A stretch of 17,617 nucleotides of DNA from Chloroflexota bacterium (GCA_030666985.1 DAOUWT010000019.1:1-17617); one strand, 5' to 3'; shown: positions 1 through 6,856, numbered from the stretch's first letter. Numbers and translations are program-made. Notes: generated by a model not told the origin, from the letters alone.

Positions 1-434
1 CCAGATGGTGGGGAAAATAAGGGGAGGTTCTTGTAGACACCAATTTGAAAGCCGGCGGGACAAATAAGGGTGCAAGCATTTTAGGCAATAGGGAGGTAAA
101 ATTCTTCCGGGTCAAGTTCGGGGAGGGCGTTGCGGAGCAGGTGGGCGTGGAGATGGCAGGAACCGCCGGTGTTGATTTGGACGGCGGTCGCTCCGGCTGC
201 GGCGGCGCGGTCAGCGTCGATGCTGGAGGCGACATCCCCGTCTATGACGGCGATGTTATATTTATCTCGGAGAGCTTCTAGTGTGCGTTCTATGAGGGAG
301 GTTTTTCCGGCCCCGGGAGAGGCCATGAGGTTGATGCTGAATACGCCGGCTTCATCAAGTTGAGCCAGGTTTTCGAGGGCTAGCTGGTCGTTGGCGTTGT
401 AAATTTTTTCGACGACGGATATTTTTTTGGGCAT
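1..434 (-). pseudogene. hypB: HypB hydrogenase nickel GTPase, interrupted by in-frame stop
   Basis: HypB is the GTPase that, with HypA, delivers nickel to the large subunit of [NiFe] hydrogenases. The reading frame starts at 434 behind an AAGGAAA ribosome site and carries the Walker A motif SPGAGKTS (about residues 39-46), the IDGDVASS segment, and NTGGSCHLHAH with the metal-binding Cys93-His94. It stops with TAA at 81-83 after 117 codons, whereas the family is usually over 200 residues. Reading on in the same frame gives NACTLICPAGFQIGVYKNL, which matches the usual HypB continuation without a gap, so the TAA replaces the Glu of the conserved FIENVGNL core and neighbouring residues are also altered. 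The window edge cuts the 3' part. It lies 13 bases after hypA. It is either a decayed gene or an assembly/sequencing error; the several extra substitutions favour decay. Confidence 0.8.
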
Positions 435-447
435 GGGGGTTTCCTTT

Positions 448-792
448 TTATTCGATATTTATGCTTTCCAGGCGAAATTCTTTTCCCTGGAAGACTTCAA
501 CGTTCGCGCTTTCGCATTGGGGGCAAAGGCTTAATTTCCCGTTAGTGAGGGTGTAGGTGTGGGTGCAATCTTTGCAGCGCAGCTTGGTGGGAATACGCTT
601 AAAATGGAGCGTGGCGCCTTCGCAGAGGGTGTCTTTGGTGACAATGTCCCAATAAAATTGGACAGAGTCATCCACCACCGAGGAGAGGTCGCCCAGCACC
701 AGGTAGAGGTCGCTGACACGGGTGGCGTTGTGCTCTTTTGCGTGCCGGAGGGCTACTTCGGCGATTCTTTGGGTTACGGCAAGTTCGTGCAT
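448..792 (-). CDS. hypA: HypA hydrogenase nickel-insertion protein
   Basis: HypA is a small zinc protein that binds nickel through its N-terminal Met-His and hands it to the [NiFe] hydrogenase large subunit together with HypB. I placed the start at the ATG at 792 because the product then begins MHELAVTQ, the invariant nickel-binding N-terminus; a longer frame to 867 exists but would bury this motif and run into a hairpin region. The 114-residue protein has the zinc site as two CxxC pairs, C73-x2-C76 (CKDC) and C90-x2-C93 (CPQC), and the usual family length. The hypB remnant follows 13 bases downstream, so the two were one operon. No hydrogenase structural gene is in the window. Hairpins between 818 and 930 lie just upstream. 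Confidence 0.95.
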   Translation of the reverse strand: MHELAVTQRIAEVALRHAKEHNATRVSDLYLVLGDLSSVVDDSVQFYWDIVTKDTLCEGATLHFKRIPTKLRCKDCTHTYTLTNGKLSLCPQCESANVEVFQGKEFRLESINIE

Positions 793-817
793 AGTTTTTT
801 TGTGCTTGCTAAATAGA

Positions 818-930
818 GATGTGCATTGCATCTTCTTTTGATGCGTTGCACATCGAGTCACTGGCAAACAGCCTATATTTTGTGATTCAGGTGCAACGCA
901 CTTCTAAAATCCTGAAGTGCAATGCACCTG
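818..930. repeat. Two tandem imperfect hairpins between VKOR and hypA
   Basis: Hairpin A has arms 818-832 (GATGTGCATTGCATC) and 840-854 with a 7-base loop. Hairpin B has arms 888-904 (CAGGTGCAACGCACTTC) and 914-930 with a 9-base loop. Each stem has two central mismatches, and both stems share the words GTGCATTGC and GCGTTGCAC, so arms of A could also pair with arms of B. They lie after the VKOR stop and before the hypA start. They may be a dispersed palindromic repeat, a terminator or a leader structure; no T-run follows either hairpin. Confidence 0.75.
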
Positions 931-935
931 CTATT

Positions 936-1967
936 TCACTGTTTTTGCCAAGCAAGTTTTGCGAGATCAGTGCTGAGCCACAGTTGGATGGTGATGATGA
1001 TGGCAGAACTTAGACACCACAAACAACTGGCTCCAATTACAAAAGGCTCCAGGAAAGTGAGATAAACCGAGAAGAATGTGCCGAAAAGTGTCAATCCCCA
1101 CAGCGCGGTGGTAATTTGCATGTTCCAGCTTTGGGGGCCGTATTTTTGGAATATCCAGGCTAAGAAGATCATTACGTAGCCGATGGCTCCCAGGACTCCC
1201 ACGGGGAGGAAACCGAAGAGTGTGGCGTACTGGCTCTGTTGGACGGTGTTGCAGTGACCGACCGGCCCGCAGACGGCTTCGGTTTGGCTCACTTCCACGT
1301 AAGAGAGGTAGCCTGCTGCCCCCAGACCGATCACGGCGAGGACGGGGATGAGCCAGTGGTATTGGATGATGCGCATGGAGACGGGGTATTTCTCGAAATT
1401 TATGCCGAGGACGACGAGGGCGGCAACCATCCCCAGGAGAACGATCACAGAAAGCGTATTCCCTGCAGGATCTTGTTGAAATTTTTCTTTTACGGTAACA
1501 GTATCTGTATTTTCAGGCGCAGTTTCGCTTTCTGGGGGGGCATTGCGGGCTTCTTCTAGGCCGGGGATATTGGGCCAGTCAATACCGCTTTGTGCTAAGC
1601 CTTCCTCGATAATGCCCGGAAGTTGCGCAGGGATTTCAGTTCCCCCGACTAAAACGTGCTCACCAACAATTAGCGTTGGGACTCCGCGCCTATTGTCAGG
1701 GATGTGGAATTCATCAATTGCGGCCTGGTATAGTTGGCTCCCTTTTTCCTCATAGGTATTGATGGCGTAGATTTGGAGTTGGAGACCGTATTTTTCTACC
1801 AAGGGGGGCAGCACTTCGTCGATCACTTGTTCGCAATGTGGACAAGTAGTTGAATAAAAGAGCACGGCGTAGATAACCGGTTCTTCGGCCTGTGTCGTAT
1901 GCGCAAAGGGAAAAGCATTGACGAAAACTAAGGCAAGCAGTAAAAGTATTTTAATCTTTCGGGGCAT
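936..1967 (-). CDS. Thioredoxin-fold/VKOR fusion, membrane thiol oxidase
   Basis: This is a disulfide-forming membrane enzyme: bacterial VKOR homologues re-oxidise a periplasmic thioredoxin-like partner and pass electrons to quinone, replacing DsbB. Here the partner is fused at the N-terminus. The start at 1967 is preferred over an ATG 15 bases upstream because GGAG lies 5 bases ahead of it. The 343-residue product has a signal/membrane segment (about 7-24), a thioredoxin-like domain with CPHC (C42, C45) and a GVPTLIVG cis-proline segment, an acidic Pro/Glu/Thr linker (about 140-165), and a multi-helix VKOR domain. That domain has loop cysteines C233 and C239 (CGPVGHC) and the active CLWC pair C315/C318. 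All cysteines needed for relay are present. The domain order, thioredoxin before VKOR, differs from the more familiar VKOR-Trx fusions of cyanobacteria and is worth noting. It precedes hypA on the same strand. Confidence 0.92.
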   Translation of the reverse strand: MPRKIKILLLLALVFVNAFPFAHTTQAEEPVIYAVLFYSTTCPHCEQVIDEVLPPLVEKYGLQLQIYAINTYEEKGSQLYQAAIDEFHIPDNRRGVPTLIVGEHVLVGGTEIPAQLPGIIEEGLAQSGIDWPNIPGLEEARNAPPESETAPENTDTVTVKEKFQQDPAGNTLSVIVLLGMVAALVVLGINFEKYPVSMRIIQYHWLIPVLAVIGLGAAGYLSYVEVSQTEAVCGPVGHCNTVQQSQYATLFGFLPVGVLGAIGYVMIFLAWIFQKYGPQSWNMQITTALWGLTLFGTFFSVYLTFLEPFVIGASCLWCLSSAIIITIQLWLSTDLAKLAWQKQ

Positions 1968-2006
1968 AATATCTCCATTCATAGAGTTAGAATTTTTATC
2001 TGGGGC

Positions 2007-2012
2007 ATTATA
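2007..2012 (-). promoter_or_regulatory. -10 box (TATAAT) for the VKOR gene
   Basis: On the minus strand a consensus TATAAT lies about 40 bases ahead of the VKOR start. No good -35 hexamer is visible 16-18 bases upstream, so the promoter call rests on the -10 alone. Confidence 0.45.
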
Positions 2013-2054
2013 AAGCTATTTGGCGAAAATGTATATGGGGGCTGTGGAGAAATG

Positions 2055-2095
2055 GGTATATTGGGGGCTGGTATATTGGGAAACAGGTATATTGG
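2055..2095 (+). repeat. Three copies of GGTATATTGG, intergenic
   Basis: The decamer GGTATATTGG occurs at 2055-2064, 2070-2079 and 2086-2095, a spacing of 15-16 bases. The same decamer occurs at 7165-7174 at the edge of the 16-base array there, so this is a dispersed intergenic word family. Confidence 0.8.
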
Positions 2096-2100
2096 TTAGC

Positions 2101-2130
2101 TTGCTCGTATTAATATTGTTTTTATATTAT
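2101..2130 (+). promoter_or_regulatory. Likely promoter of the osmC-trx pair
   Basis: TTGCTC (2101-2106) and TATTAT (2125-2130) are 18 bases apart, a reasonable housekeeping-sigma match. The leader of about 90 bases contains the 21-base tandem duplication. Confidence 0.5.
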
Positions 2131-2149
2131 TTGAGAGATTGTGTGGCAT

Positions 2150-2191
2150 AATGTGCGTCATTGCGTTGGCAATGTGCGTCATTGCGTTGGC
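2150..2191 (+). repeat. Perfect 21-bp tandem duplication in the osmC leader
   Basis: The segment 2150-2170 is repeated exactly at 2171-2191. It lies in the untranslated leader between the promoter and the ribosome site. Each copy contains two GCGT words (GTGCGTC and TTGCGTTGG). Confidence 0.9.
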
Positions 2192-2228
2192 TAAGAATTT
2201 GCCAATAGCTGGAAGAGAGGTCTATTTT

Positions 2229-2663
2229 ATGAGCAATGAATGGAAAGAGATTGAAGCTAAGTGGATGAAAGGCATGGCCTTCAAAGGCTTTAACGCTGAA
2301 GGAGGAGAGGCACTTATGGGTAAGTTAGGTGCCCAGCGCGGCCTTTCGCCCATGGAAATGCTTTTGGCGGGATTGGCCGGCTGCACTGGAGTAGATGTTG
2401 CCCATATTTTAGGTAAAAAACGCCAAAATCTTGAAGATTTCGAGGTGAAAATCCGTGCTAAACGCGCTGATGTCCATCCAAAGGTGTATACTGAAATTGA
2501 GATTGAATACTTGTTATGGGGAGATAATTTGACCGATAAAGCTGTCCGGCAGGCAATTAAGCTTTCCGAAGAGAAATATTGTTCTGCCAGCGCAATGCTA
2601 GGAAAGACAGCAGAAATTCGCTCCTCTTATCAAATTATGTCTAGCACAAAGGAGAAATTATGA
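2229..2663 (+). CDS. OsmC/Ohr-family peroxiredoxin-like protein
   Basis: Members of this family reduce organic hydroperoxides with two cysteines, or act as general osmotic/oxidative stress proteins. I chose the ATG at 2229 because AGAGAGG lies just upstream and the product starts at the family's usual N-terminus; longer reading upstream would translate the 21-base tandem duplication. The 144-residue protein has the two expected cysteines: C52 in LAGLAGCTGVDV, on the central helix, and C118 in SEEKYCSAS near the second helix. The SPMEMLLAGLAGC pattern is closest to the YhfA-like OsmC branch rather than Ohr. Its stop codon overlaps the thioredoxin start (ATGA at 2660-2663), so the two are translationally coupled. 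Thioredoxin could supply the reducing power, which is inference from the pairing. Confidence 0.92.
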   Translation: MSNEWKEIEAKWMKGMAFKGFNAEGGEALMGKLGAQRGLSPMEMLLAGLAGCTGVDVAHILGKKRQNLEDFEVKIRAKRADVHPKVYTEIEIEYLLWGDNLTDKAVRQAIKLSEEKYCSASAMLGKTAEIRSSYQIMSSTKEKL

Positions 2664-3001
2664 ATAATGAACCAGTAAATGTAACAGATGCCGCTTTCGA
2701 GGAAACTGTTTTGCAGTCGGATGTTCCGGTGATTGTAGATTTTTGGGCTCCCTGGTGCGGGCCTTGTAAAATGGTAGCTCCTGCTCTGGAGAAAATTGCT
2801 GAAGAGTATGCTGGAAAGCTTGTGGTAGCCAAAGTTAACGTTGATAACCACAATGAGTGGGCCGGCAAATTTGGCGTTCGAGGCATCCCGACCATGCTCT
2901 TTGTTGCCGGTGGCAAAGTAGTTCATCAGCAAGTGGGCGCCCTCCCCGAACCGATGCTCCGTCAGGTTTTAGAGCAGTTCATGAATGTGGCTGGGCAATG
3001 A
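2660..3001 (+). CDS. trxA: Thioredoxin
   Basis: Thioredoxin is a cytoplasmic disulfide reductant recycled by thioredoxin reductase. The 113-residue product has normal length, the active site WCGPC (C33 and C36), the FWAPWCGPCKMVAP context, the buried Asp (VDFWA) and the cis-proline loop GIPT. The start at 2660 has GGAG five bases upstream and overlaps the OsmC-family stop by four bases. It has no signal peptide. The pairing with an OsmC-type peroxidase suggests thioredoxin-dependent peroxide reduction. The gene ends in a repeat-filled gap facing the convergent P-loop gene; I see no strong terminator. Confidence 0.97.
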   Translation: MNNEPVNVTDAAFEETVLQSDVPVIVDFWAPWCGPCKMVAPALEKIAEEYAGKLVVAKVNVDNHNEWAGKFGVRGIPTMLFVAGGKVVHQQVGALPEPMLRQVLEQFMNVAGQ

Positions 3002-3099
3002 GTTGCGAATTGCGGGTTGCGAGTTGCGAATTGCGAATTGCGTCTAGCGCATCCTAACTCGCTACTCCTAACTCCTAATTCGCTACTCCTAATTGTAGA
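3002..3099. repeat. Short-word repeats between converging genes
   Basis: The gap holds near-tandem 7-base words (GTTGCGA, ATTGCGA, GTTGCGG) from about 3002 to 3042, then a pyrimidine-rich set built on CTACTCCTAA and CTAACTC up to about 3095. No coding or RNA gene is evident. Confidence 0.75.
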
Positions 3100-3459
3100 T
3101 TATTCCAGGCTATCGAGATATTCTTGCACGCGCTGAAAGACTTCCCCCGGTGTGAGATTATTTGTGTTTAAAAACAAATCGGCATGCTTTTGAGCATGCC
3201 GGAGGCGTTCGAGTTGTTTTTGGTATAAGGAACGAGGCCATTCACTTATGCCTTGTCTCTGTTTGGAGACGGCATAAGTGACTTCCAGGTATATCAAGAT
3301 GTCAGGCCTCGCCCGTTTAAGCCATAAATTGGGGACAAAGGAGTGCTCTTGGGCAATGTGCTTGGCCGTGTAGCCTCTTTTTTTTAGCTCCGCAATCAGG
3401 GTTGATTTCCCTGAGGCACAAGGCCCAACCACAGCGATAGTAGGCGGGTTAGGGATCAT
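3100..3459 (-). CDS. Small P-loop kinase-like protein, function unknown
   Basis: The 119-residue product begins with a clear Walker A motif, GPCASGKST (residues 12-20), after a beta strand (TIAVVG). It continues with an RPDILIYLEV strand, the position where nucleotide kinase-like proteins carry their second hydrophobic strand, followed by a basic helix rich in Arg, Gln and Lys. This resembles a minimal nucleotide- or small-molecule-kinase fold, but it is short and lacks an obvious lid domain. I cannot name a substrate. Its start codon overlaps the stop of the phosphatase gene upstream (ATGA at 3456-3459), so the two are co-translated and may act together. It converges on the thioredoxin gene. 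Confidence 0.75.
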   Translation of the reverse strand: MIPNPPTIAVVGPCASGKSTLIAELKKRGYTAKHIAQEHSFVPNLWLKRARPDILIYLEVTYAVSKQRQGISEWPRSLYQKQLERLRHAQKHADLFLNTNNLTPGEVFQRVQEYLDSLE

Positions 3460-4169
3460 TTTCCTAAGGAATTATAAGGCAAATGCACGGTCATCCTGCG
3501 GATTAGATTCTCGGTGCTTGAGGTCACTCGCAGGACCACAACACTAATATCATCGTGTGGGCGTCCTCTATCTAGCTTGACGGCGTGGTTTACAAGAGAG
3601 TTGGCAATTCCTTCGGCGGAAGGATTCTCTGTGTCCAACTTGGCTTGGAGGCTAGTGCCTACATCCATGGTTTCCCCATAAGAGCCAGCATGTATCAATC
3701 CATCTGTAAAAGCGACCACGGTCAAACCTGCTTCTAGGGGGACTTCAGTGATCATGGGGCGGGTATCTCGGCGTAAGCCTACCCGGTCAGACTCACTTTC
3801 AAGGTATTTGATATTTTGCCCATGGGATAAAAGCACAGGAGAGGGGTTATTGCGGGTGATCACTAAGGTTCCGGTTTGAAGGTCTGCCGAGAGGATATTG
3901 AGGGTGGCTGAAACTTTCCCAGCGCGTTCTGTAAAAAGGGCGTCTGAGGCTGCCCTAGCCGCAGCTCCATCCCGGACGCCATCCGCCAGGAACTGGATCA
4001 CTTTTCGCACTACCAGGGAGGAGACCCATTTTTCGCCTTTACCAGAACTTTGTCCATCGGCTAGAACGACAGACATCCCGCCGTTGGGACGCTCGATGAC
4101 TTCGGCTGTGTCGCCGCTTGCTGAGGTGGCGTATTTTTTTATTTTCGAGACAGCAATTTGAACTTCCAT
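3456..4169 (-). CDS. SpoIIE/PP2C-type serine phosphatase
   Basis: This is a stand-alone metal-dependent protein phosphatase domain of the SpoIIE/RsbU/PP2C type, which removes phosphate from serine or threonine of partner proteins. The 237-residue product shows the metal-binding motifs VVLADGQSSGKG (D38), AFTDGL (D156) and HDDISVVVL (D206, D207), separated as expected. There is no sensor domain or membrane segment, so it is probably cytoplasmic. The start at 4169 has no ribosome binding site; instead TAAAAT ends six bases before the ATG, suggesting a leaderless transcript. The P-loop gene downstream overlaps by four bases. Its target is unknown; there is no anti-sigma factor gene in the window. 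Confidence 0.88.
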   Translation of the reverse strand: MEVQIAVSKIKKYATSASGDTAEVIERPNGGMSVVLADGQSSGKGEKWVSSLVVRKVIQFLADGVRDGAAARAASDALFTERAGKVSATLNILSADLQTGTLVITRNNPSPVLLSHGQNIKYLESESDRVGLRRDTRPMITEVPLEAGLTVVAFTDGLIHAGSYGETMDVGTSLQAKLDTENPSAEGIANSLVNHAVKLDRGRPHDDISVVVLRVTSSTENLIRRMTVHLPYNSLGK

Positions 4170-4175
4170 ATTGGA

Positions 4176-4181
4176 ATTTTA
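4176..4181 (-). promoter_or_regulatory. Candidate -10 box, leaderless start of the phosphatase gene
   Basis: TAAAAT on the minus strand is followed by six bases (TCCAAT) and then the ATG at 4169. This puts the expected transcription start at or next to the start codon. No Shine-Dalgarno sequence is present. The same arrangement is seen at 15319. Confidence 0.4.
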
Positions 4182-4412
4182 CAATAAGTGCTAGAAAATG
4201 GGAAGCCACTTGGTTAGATTTGGCATGGTCCCGAGTTCTCTGTTGGGGATTGGTGGAGGTGCAAACGGCTGGGGATTTGCAACGCCATGCCCCGGCGTGG
4301 TGCCAGTCCCCAGGGTTTGTCCCCGCTTGGGCGTGCGTGCCACGCTTGGGGGTTGGTCACCCCTCCCCCCGTCCCCCTCCCCCAAAAATCCACGGGGTCT
4401 GAATAATTACTC
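4182..4412. other. GC-rich intergenic region with inverted repeats
   Basis: About 230 bases separate the lipid kinase stop from the phosphatase promoter. It includes a short hairpin GCGTG-CGTGC-CACGC near 4333 and several GGGG/CCCC stretches, among them the C-rich run around 4359-4383. No convincing gene is present on either strand; open frames here are low-complexity and lack ribosome sites. It could hold a terminator or a structured repeat. Confidence 0.5.
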
Positions 4413-5315
4413 CTATGGGAGCAACATGGGAAGTCGTGCGGGATGGGTTTTGTAGGTCAGTTCGTGAATGGCTTCGGAGATGATTTCTCCATCGGCGTGG
4501 ACAGGTGTAGAGGGGCGCGTTTGGATGGTGAGTTCCTGGGTTTCGATCTCGTGTACGTCAGGATGGCTGATGTAGTTGCCTTCTCCGGCTGGTTTCATGA
4601 TCTTTGGCAGCAATAGCAATAATTCGAGCCGGGTTTCAACTCCTCCATACACGAAAGTTAATTTGCCATTGAAGGGTGAGGCGTGGGGAACGGTGTAAAA
4701 CAGCCCTCCTGTCCGGGGGTTATTGCCCACAGATACCAATGTCACCGGCCCGCTGTATTGTCCTGTATCCCATTCTAGATCCATTTCCCATTGCGGGTTC
4801 TGGGCTATGCCTAGAAGTGTGGCTGCAAGATAGCGAAGGATGCCCCTCAGGTATTTCATCTTGCTCTGGATGATGGTGATGACAGGCTCTATTCCCAACC
4901 CAGAGTTATTCAAAAAGTAGCGCTCATTGACCTGGAGGACGTCCAGTTGCCGGGTGTGTCTCTGGGCGATAAGTTGGGCGGCCTCAGATAAGTCTTTTGA
5001 TATACCGAGATTGTCTGCCAGGTCGTTGGCCGTTCCCATGGGCATGATTCCAAAATGAGGCAGATCTCCCTCGCCTGGGTCTTGGAGGATACCGTTGGCA
5101 ACTTCGTTGTATGTGCTGTCACCTCCGGCGGCAATGATGGGGGAGAATCCCTCTTGGCGGGCTTGAGCCGCTAACTCGATGGTATGCCCAATATACTCAC
5201 TAACTATCAGTTCGTATTCTATCCCAGATGAATTCAGAGCTTCTTCTAGTTCGGGTTGTCTCTTGGCTGCCAGCCAGCGATTGGCGTAAGGGTTGAGGAT
5301 TATTTTTGCAGTCAT
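4413..5315 (-). CDS. Diacylglycerol/lipid kinase family protein (DagK/YegS type)
   Basis: This 300-residue protein belongs to the soluble lipid kinase family that phosphorylates diacylglycerol or related lipids with ATP at the inner membrane face. Motifs seen are the N-terminal strand IILNPYAN, the nucleotide-binding GGDSTYNEVANG (64-75), MGTANDLA (93-100), the NNSGLGIEP segment, and HADGE near 275. The usual GGDG loop reads GGDS here, a variant at a conserved glycine, so activity should not be assumed. Length is normal. It follows mgtE on the same strand after a 97-base repeat-filled gap, so it probably has its own start signal. The exact lipid substrate cannot be told from sequence. Confidence 0.9.
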   Translation of the reverse strand: MTAKIILNPYANRWLAAKRQPELEEALNSSGIEYELIVSEYIGHTIELAAQARQEGFSPIIAAGGDSTYNEVANGILQDPGEGDLPHFGIMPMGTANDLADNLGISKDLSEAAQLIAQRHTRQLDVLQVNERYFLNNSGLGIEPVITIIQSKMKYLRGILRYLAATLLGIAQNPQWEMDLEWDTGQYSGPVTLVSVGNNPRTGGLFYTVPHASPFNGKLTFVYGGVETRLELLLLLPKIMKPAGEGNYISHPDVHEIETQELTIQTRPSTPVHADGEIISEAIHELTYKTHPARLPMLLP

Positions 5316-5331
5316 AGTACACCTTTTATGA

Positions 5332-5411
5332 AACGTGAAGAGTGAAACGTGTTGCGTGATGCGTGAAGCGTGTTGCGTGAATTCACGTTTTCACGTTTCA
5401 CGTATCACGTG
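5332..5411. repeat. CACGTTTCACG / GTGTTGCGTGA word repeats
   Basis: The gap between mgtE and the lipid kinase is packed with variants of GAAACGTG, TGCGTGA and their reverse complements (TTTTCACG, TTTCACG, TATCACG). The left and right halves are complementary, so a long imperfect hairpin is possible. Related words occur at 8596-8616, 9463-9525, 14279-14308 and 16358-16384. Confidence 0.8.
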
Positions 5412-5412
5412 T

Positions 5413-6783
5413 CTAAACGTACTGTTGAATGAAGGGTAAGAAGGCTTTGGCAAGGCTGAGGAAAATGAGAAAGCCTATGCTATCTGTGAGAGCGGTGACA
5501 AGCACGGTAGACGCCAAGGCGGGGTCATAACCGACCAATTGGAGCATGATGGGGGCCAACGTCCCCACCACGCCAGCGACAATCATGTTGCCCAGCAGTG
5601 CCAAACCTAGCACCAGGCCCAAATATGGATTCCCCTGCCACGCTCCCACGCTAGTTCCCACCAACCCCCCAATGATGAGACCGAGGGATATACTTACGGA
5701 TAATTGCCGGAATAATACGGGCCAGATTTTCTTGGTGTCCATCTCCCCAATCGCTAATCCCCTGACGATCATAGCTACGTTCTGGCTGGCGACATTTCCG
5801 CCTTGGGCGGCAACGATGGACTGGAAGAATGCCAGGACAGCTACTTGTATGAAGAGGTCTTCGAAGTTGCTGATTATCCAGGACCCGAATAATGCCGTAA
5901 GAGTATTGAGCAGCAGCCATGGCAAACGCCCGTGGAGTTGTTTGAAAAGGCCGCTGTCTGGTTCTATGGCCGTGTCGGAAACGCTGGCCAGACGATAAAT
6001 GTCTTCTGTGGCTTCAGCTTCCATGACGTCCAGGATATCGTCGTGAGAAATAACGCCTAAGAGTGTATTTTCCGTATCGACCACTGGGAGAGCGGAGAGG
6101 TCGTAGTGCTGCATGAGCCGCGCGGCTTGTTCCTGGTCACTTGTGGCTATGATCGAGACTACGCTGGGATCCACGATCCTGGAGATAGGGTCTTGGGGTG
6201 TGGCGCACACTAATTCCCTCAATCCGGTAATGCCCACTAATTTATTGGCGACATCAACCACAAAGAGATAGTAGGGAATATCGGTAGGAGGAGCGGATTC
6301 TCGGAGGTATCGAATGGCTTCTTCTGCGGTTGTATCCTGGTCTAAGCTGAGATATTCGGTAGTCATCCGCCCGCCGGCGGTTTCATCGGGGTATCTCAGG
6401 AGGGGGAGAACATCGCTAGCTTTCTCCATGAGCGACAAGACACGCTGCATTTTGGAAGCGGAGAGGTCGCCTAAGAGGTCGGCCGCTTCATCTGGATCCA
6501 TGTCGTCCAGGATGTCTGCCAGATAAGGCAGCGATAAATCTTTTGCGGCTTCTGCGGCATCATCATCGTCTAACTCATCAAAAAGATCAGCTACTTCTTC
6601 GATTTCGAGAGGCTGGAGAAGGCTAAGCTGGGCTTTGGGGTCTAAGTCTTCGAATAGTTTTGCCTGATCGGCGGGATGGAGGTTCCGGAACGTTTCCGCC
6701 ATTTGAGAGTATGCGCCTTTTTTGAACTTAGCTCCAAATTGGGCAAGTTGGTGAGAGGAATGTTTTTTTTCGCTCATAGGCAT
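5413..6783 (-). CDS. mgtE: MgtE magnesium transporter
   Basis: MgtE is a homodimeric Mg2+ channel in the inner membrane, closed when its cytoplasmic domains bind Mg2+. The 456-residue protein has the full layout: an N domain of acidic helical repeats (about 25-140, with DELDDDDAAEAAKDL and DDMDPDEAADLL), two CBS domains (about 141-265), the connecting helix, and five membrane segments (about 285-456) including the pore motif region QGGNVASQ. Translation could start at the ATG at 6783 or the ATG at 6777. Neither has a ribosome site. A good AAGGAGG lies about 75 bases upstream (6858-6865) next to an in-frame ATG at 6849, but a 43-base perfect palindrome with an in-frame TGA separates them. The NIL-domain gene ends at 6875, so the two form an operon. 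Confidence 0.96.
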   Translation of the reverse strand: MPMSEKKHSSHQLAQFGAKFKKGAYSQMAETFRNLHPADQAKLFEDLDPKAQLSLLQPLEIEEVADLFDELDDDDAAEAAKDLSLPYLADILDDMDPDEAADLLGDLSASKMQRVLSLMEKASDVLPLLRYPDETAGGRMTTEYLSLDQDTTAEEAIRYLRESAPPTDIPYYLFVVDVANKLVGITGLRELVCATPQDPISRIVDPSVVSIIATSDQEQAARLMQHYDLSALPVVDTENTLLGVISHDDILDVMEAEATEDIYRLASVSDTAIEPDSGLFKQLHGRLPWLLLNTLTALFGSWIISNFEDLFIQVAVLAFFQSIVAAQGGNVASQNVAMIVRGLAIGEMDTKKIWPVLFRQLSVSISLGLIIGGLVGTSVGAWQGNPYLGLVLGLALLGNMIVAGVVGTLAPIMLQLVGYDPALASTVLVTALTDSIGFLIFLSLAKAFLPFIQQYV

Positions 6784-6796
6784 TGTGAAGAGGGTA

Positions 6797-6839
6797 CGCG
6801 GAGGTGACAGTCACTTTGAAAGTGACTGTCACCTCCGCG
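6797..6839. repeat. Perfect 21-bp inverted repeat with 1-base loop
   Basis: Left arm 6797-6817 and right arm 6819-6839 are exact reverse complements around a single base. The core reads GTGACAGTCAC. It lies between the Shine-Dalgarno sequence at 6858-6865 and the mgtE start, and has no T-run on either side. It looks more like an inserted palindromic repeat than a terminator. Confidence 0.9.
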
Positions 6840-6856
6840 CAGTCTGCATCCCTGGT

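Noticed and set aside
793..867. Upstream 25-codon extension of hypA
   Set aside because: HypA needs the free MHE N-terminus for nickel binding; the extension reads through a hairpin arm.
5546..5998. 150-residue plus-strand frame opposite mgtE
   Set aside because: Shadow of the highly conserved mgtE membrane domain; no ribosome site or domain pattern.
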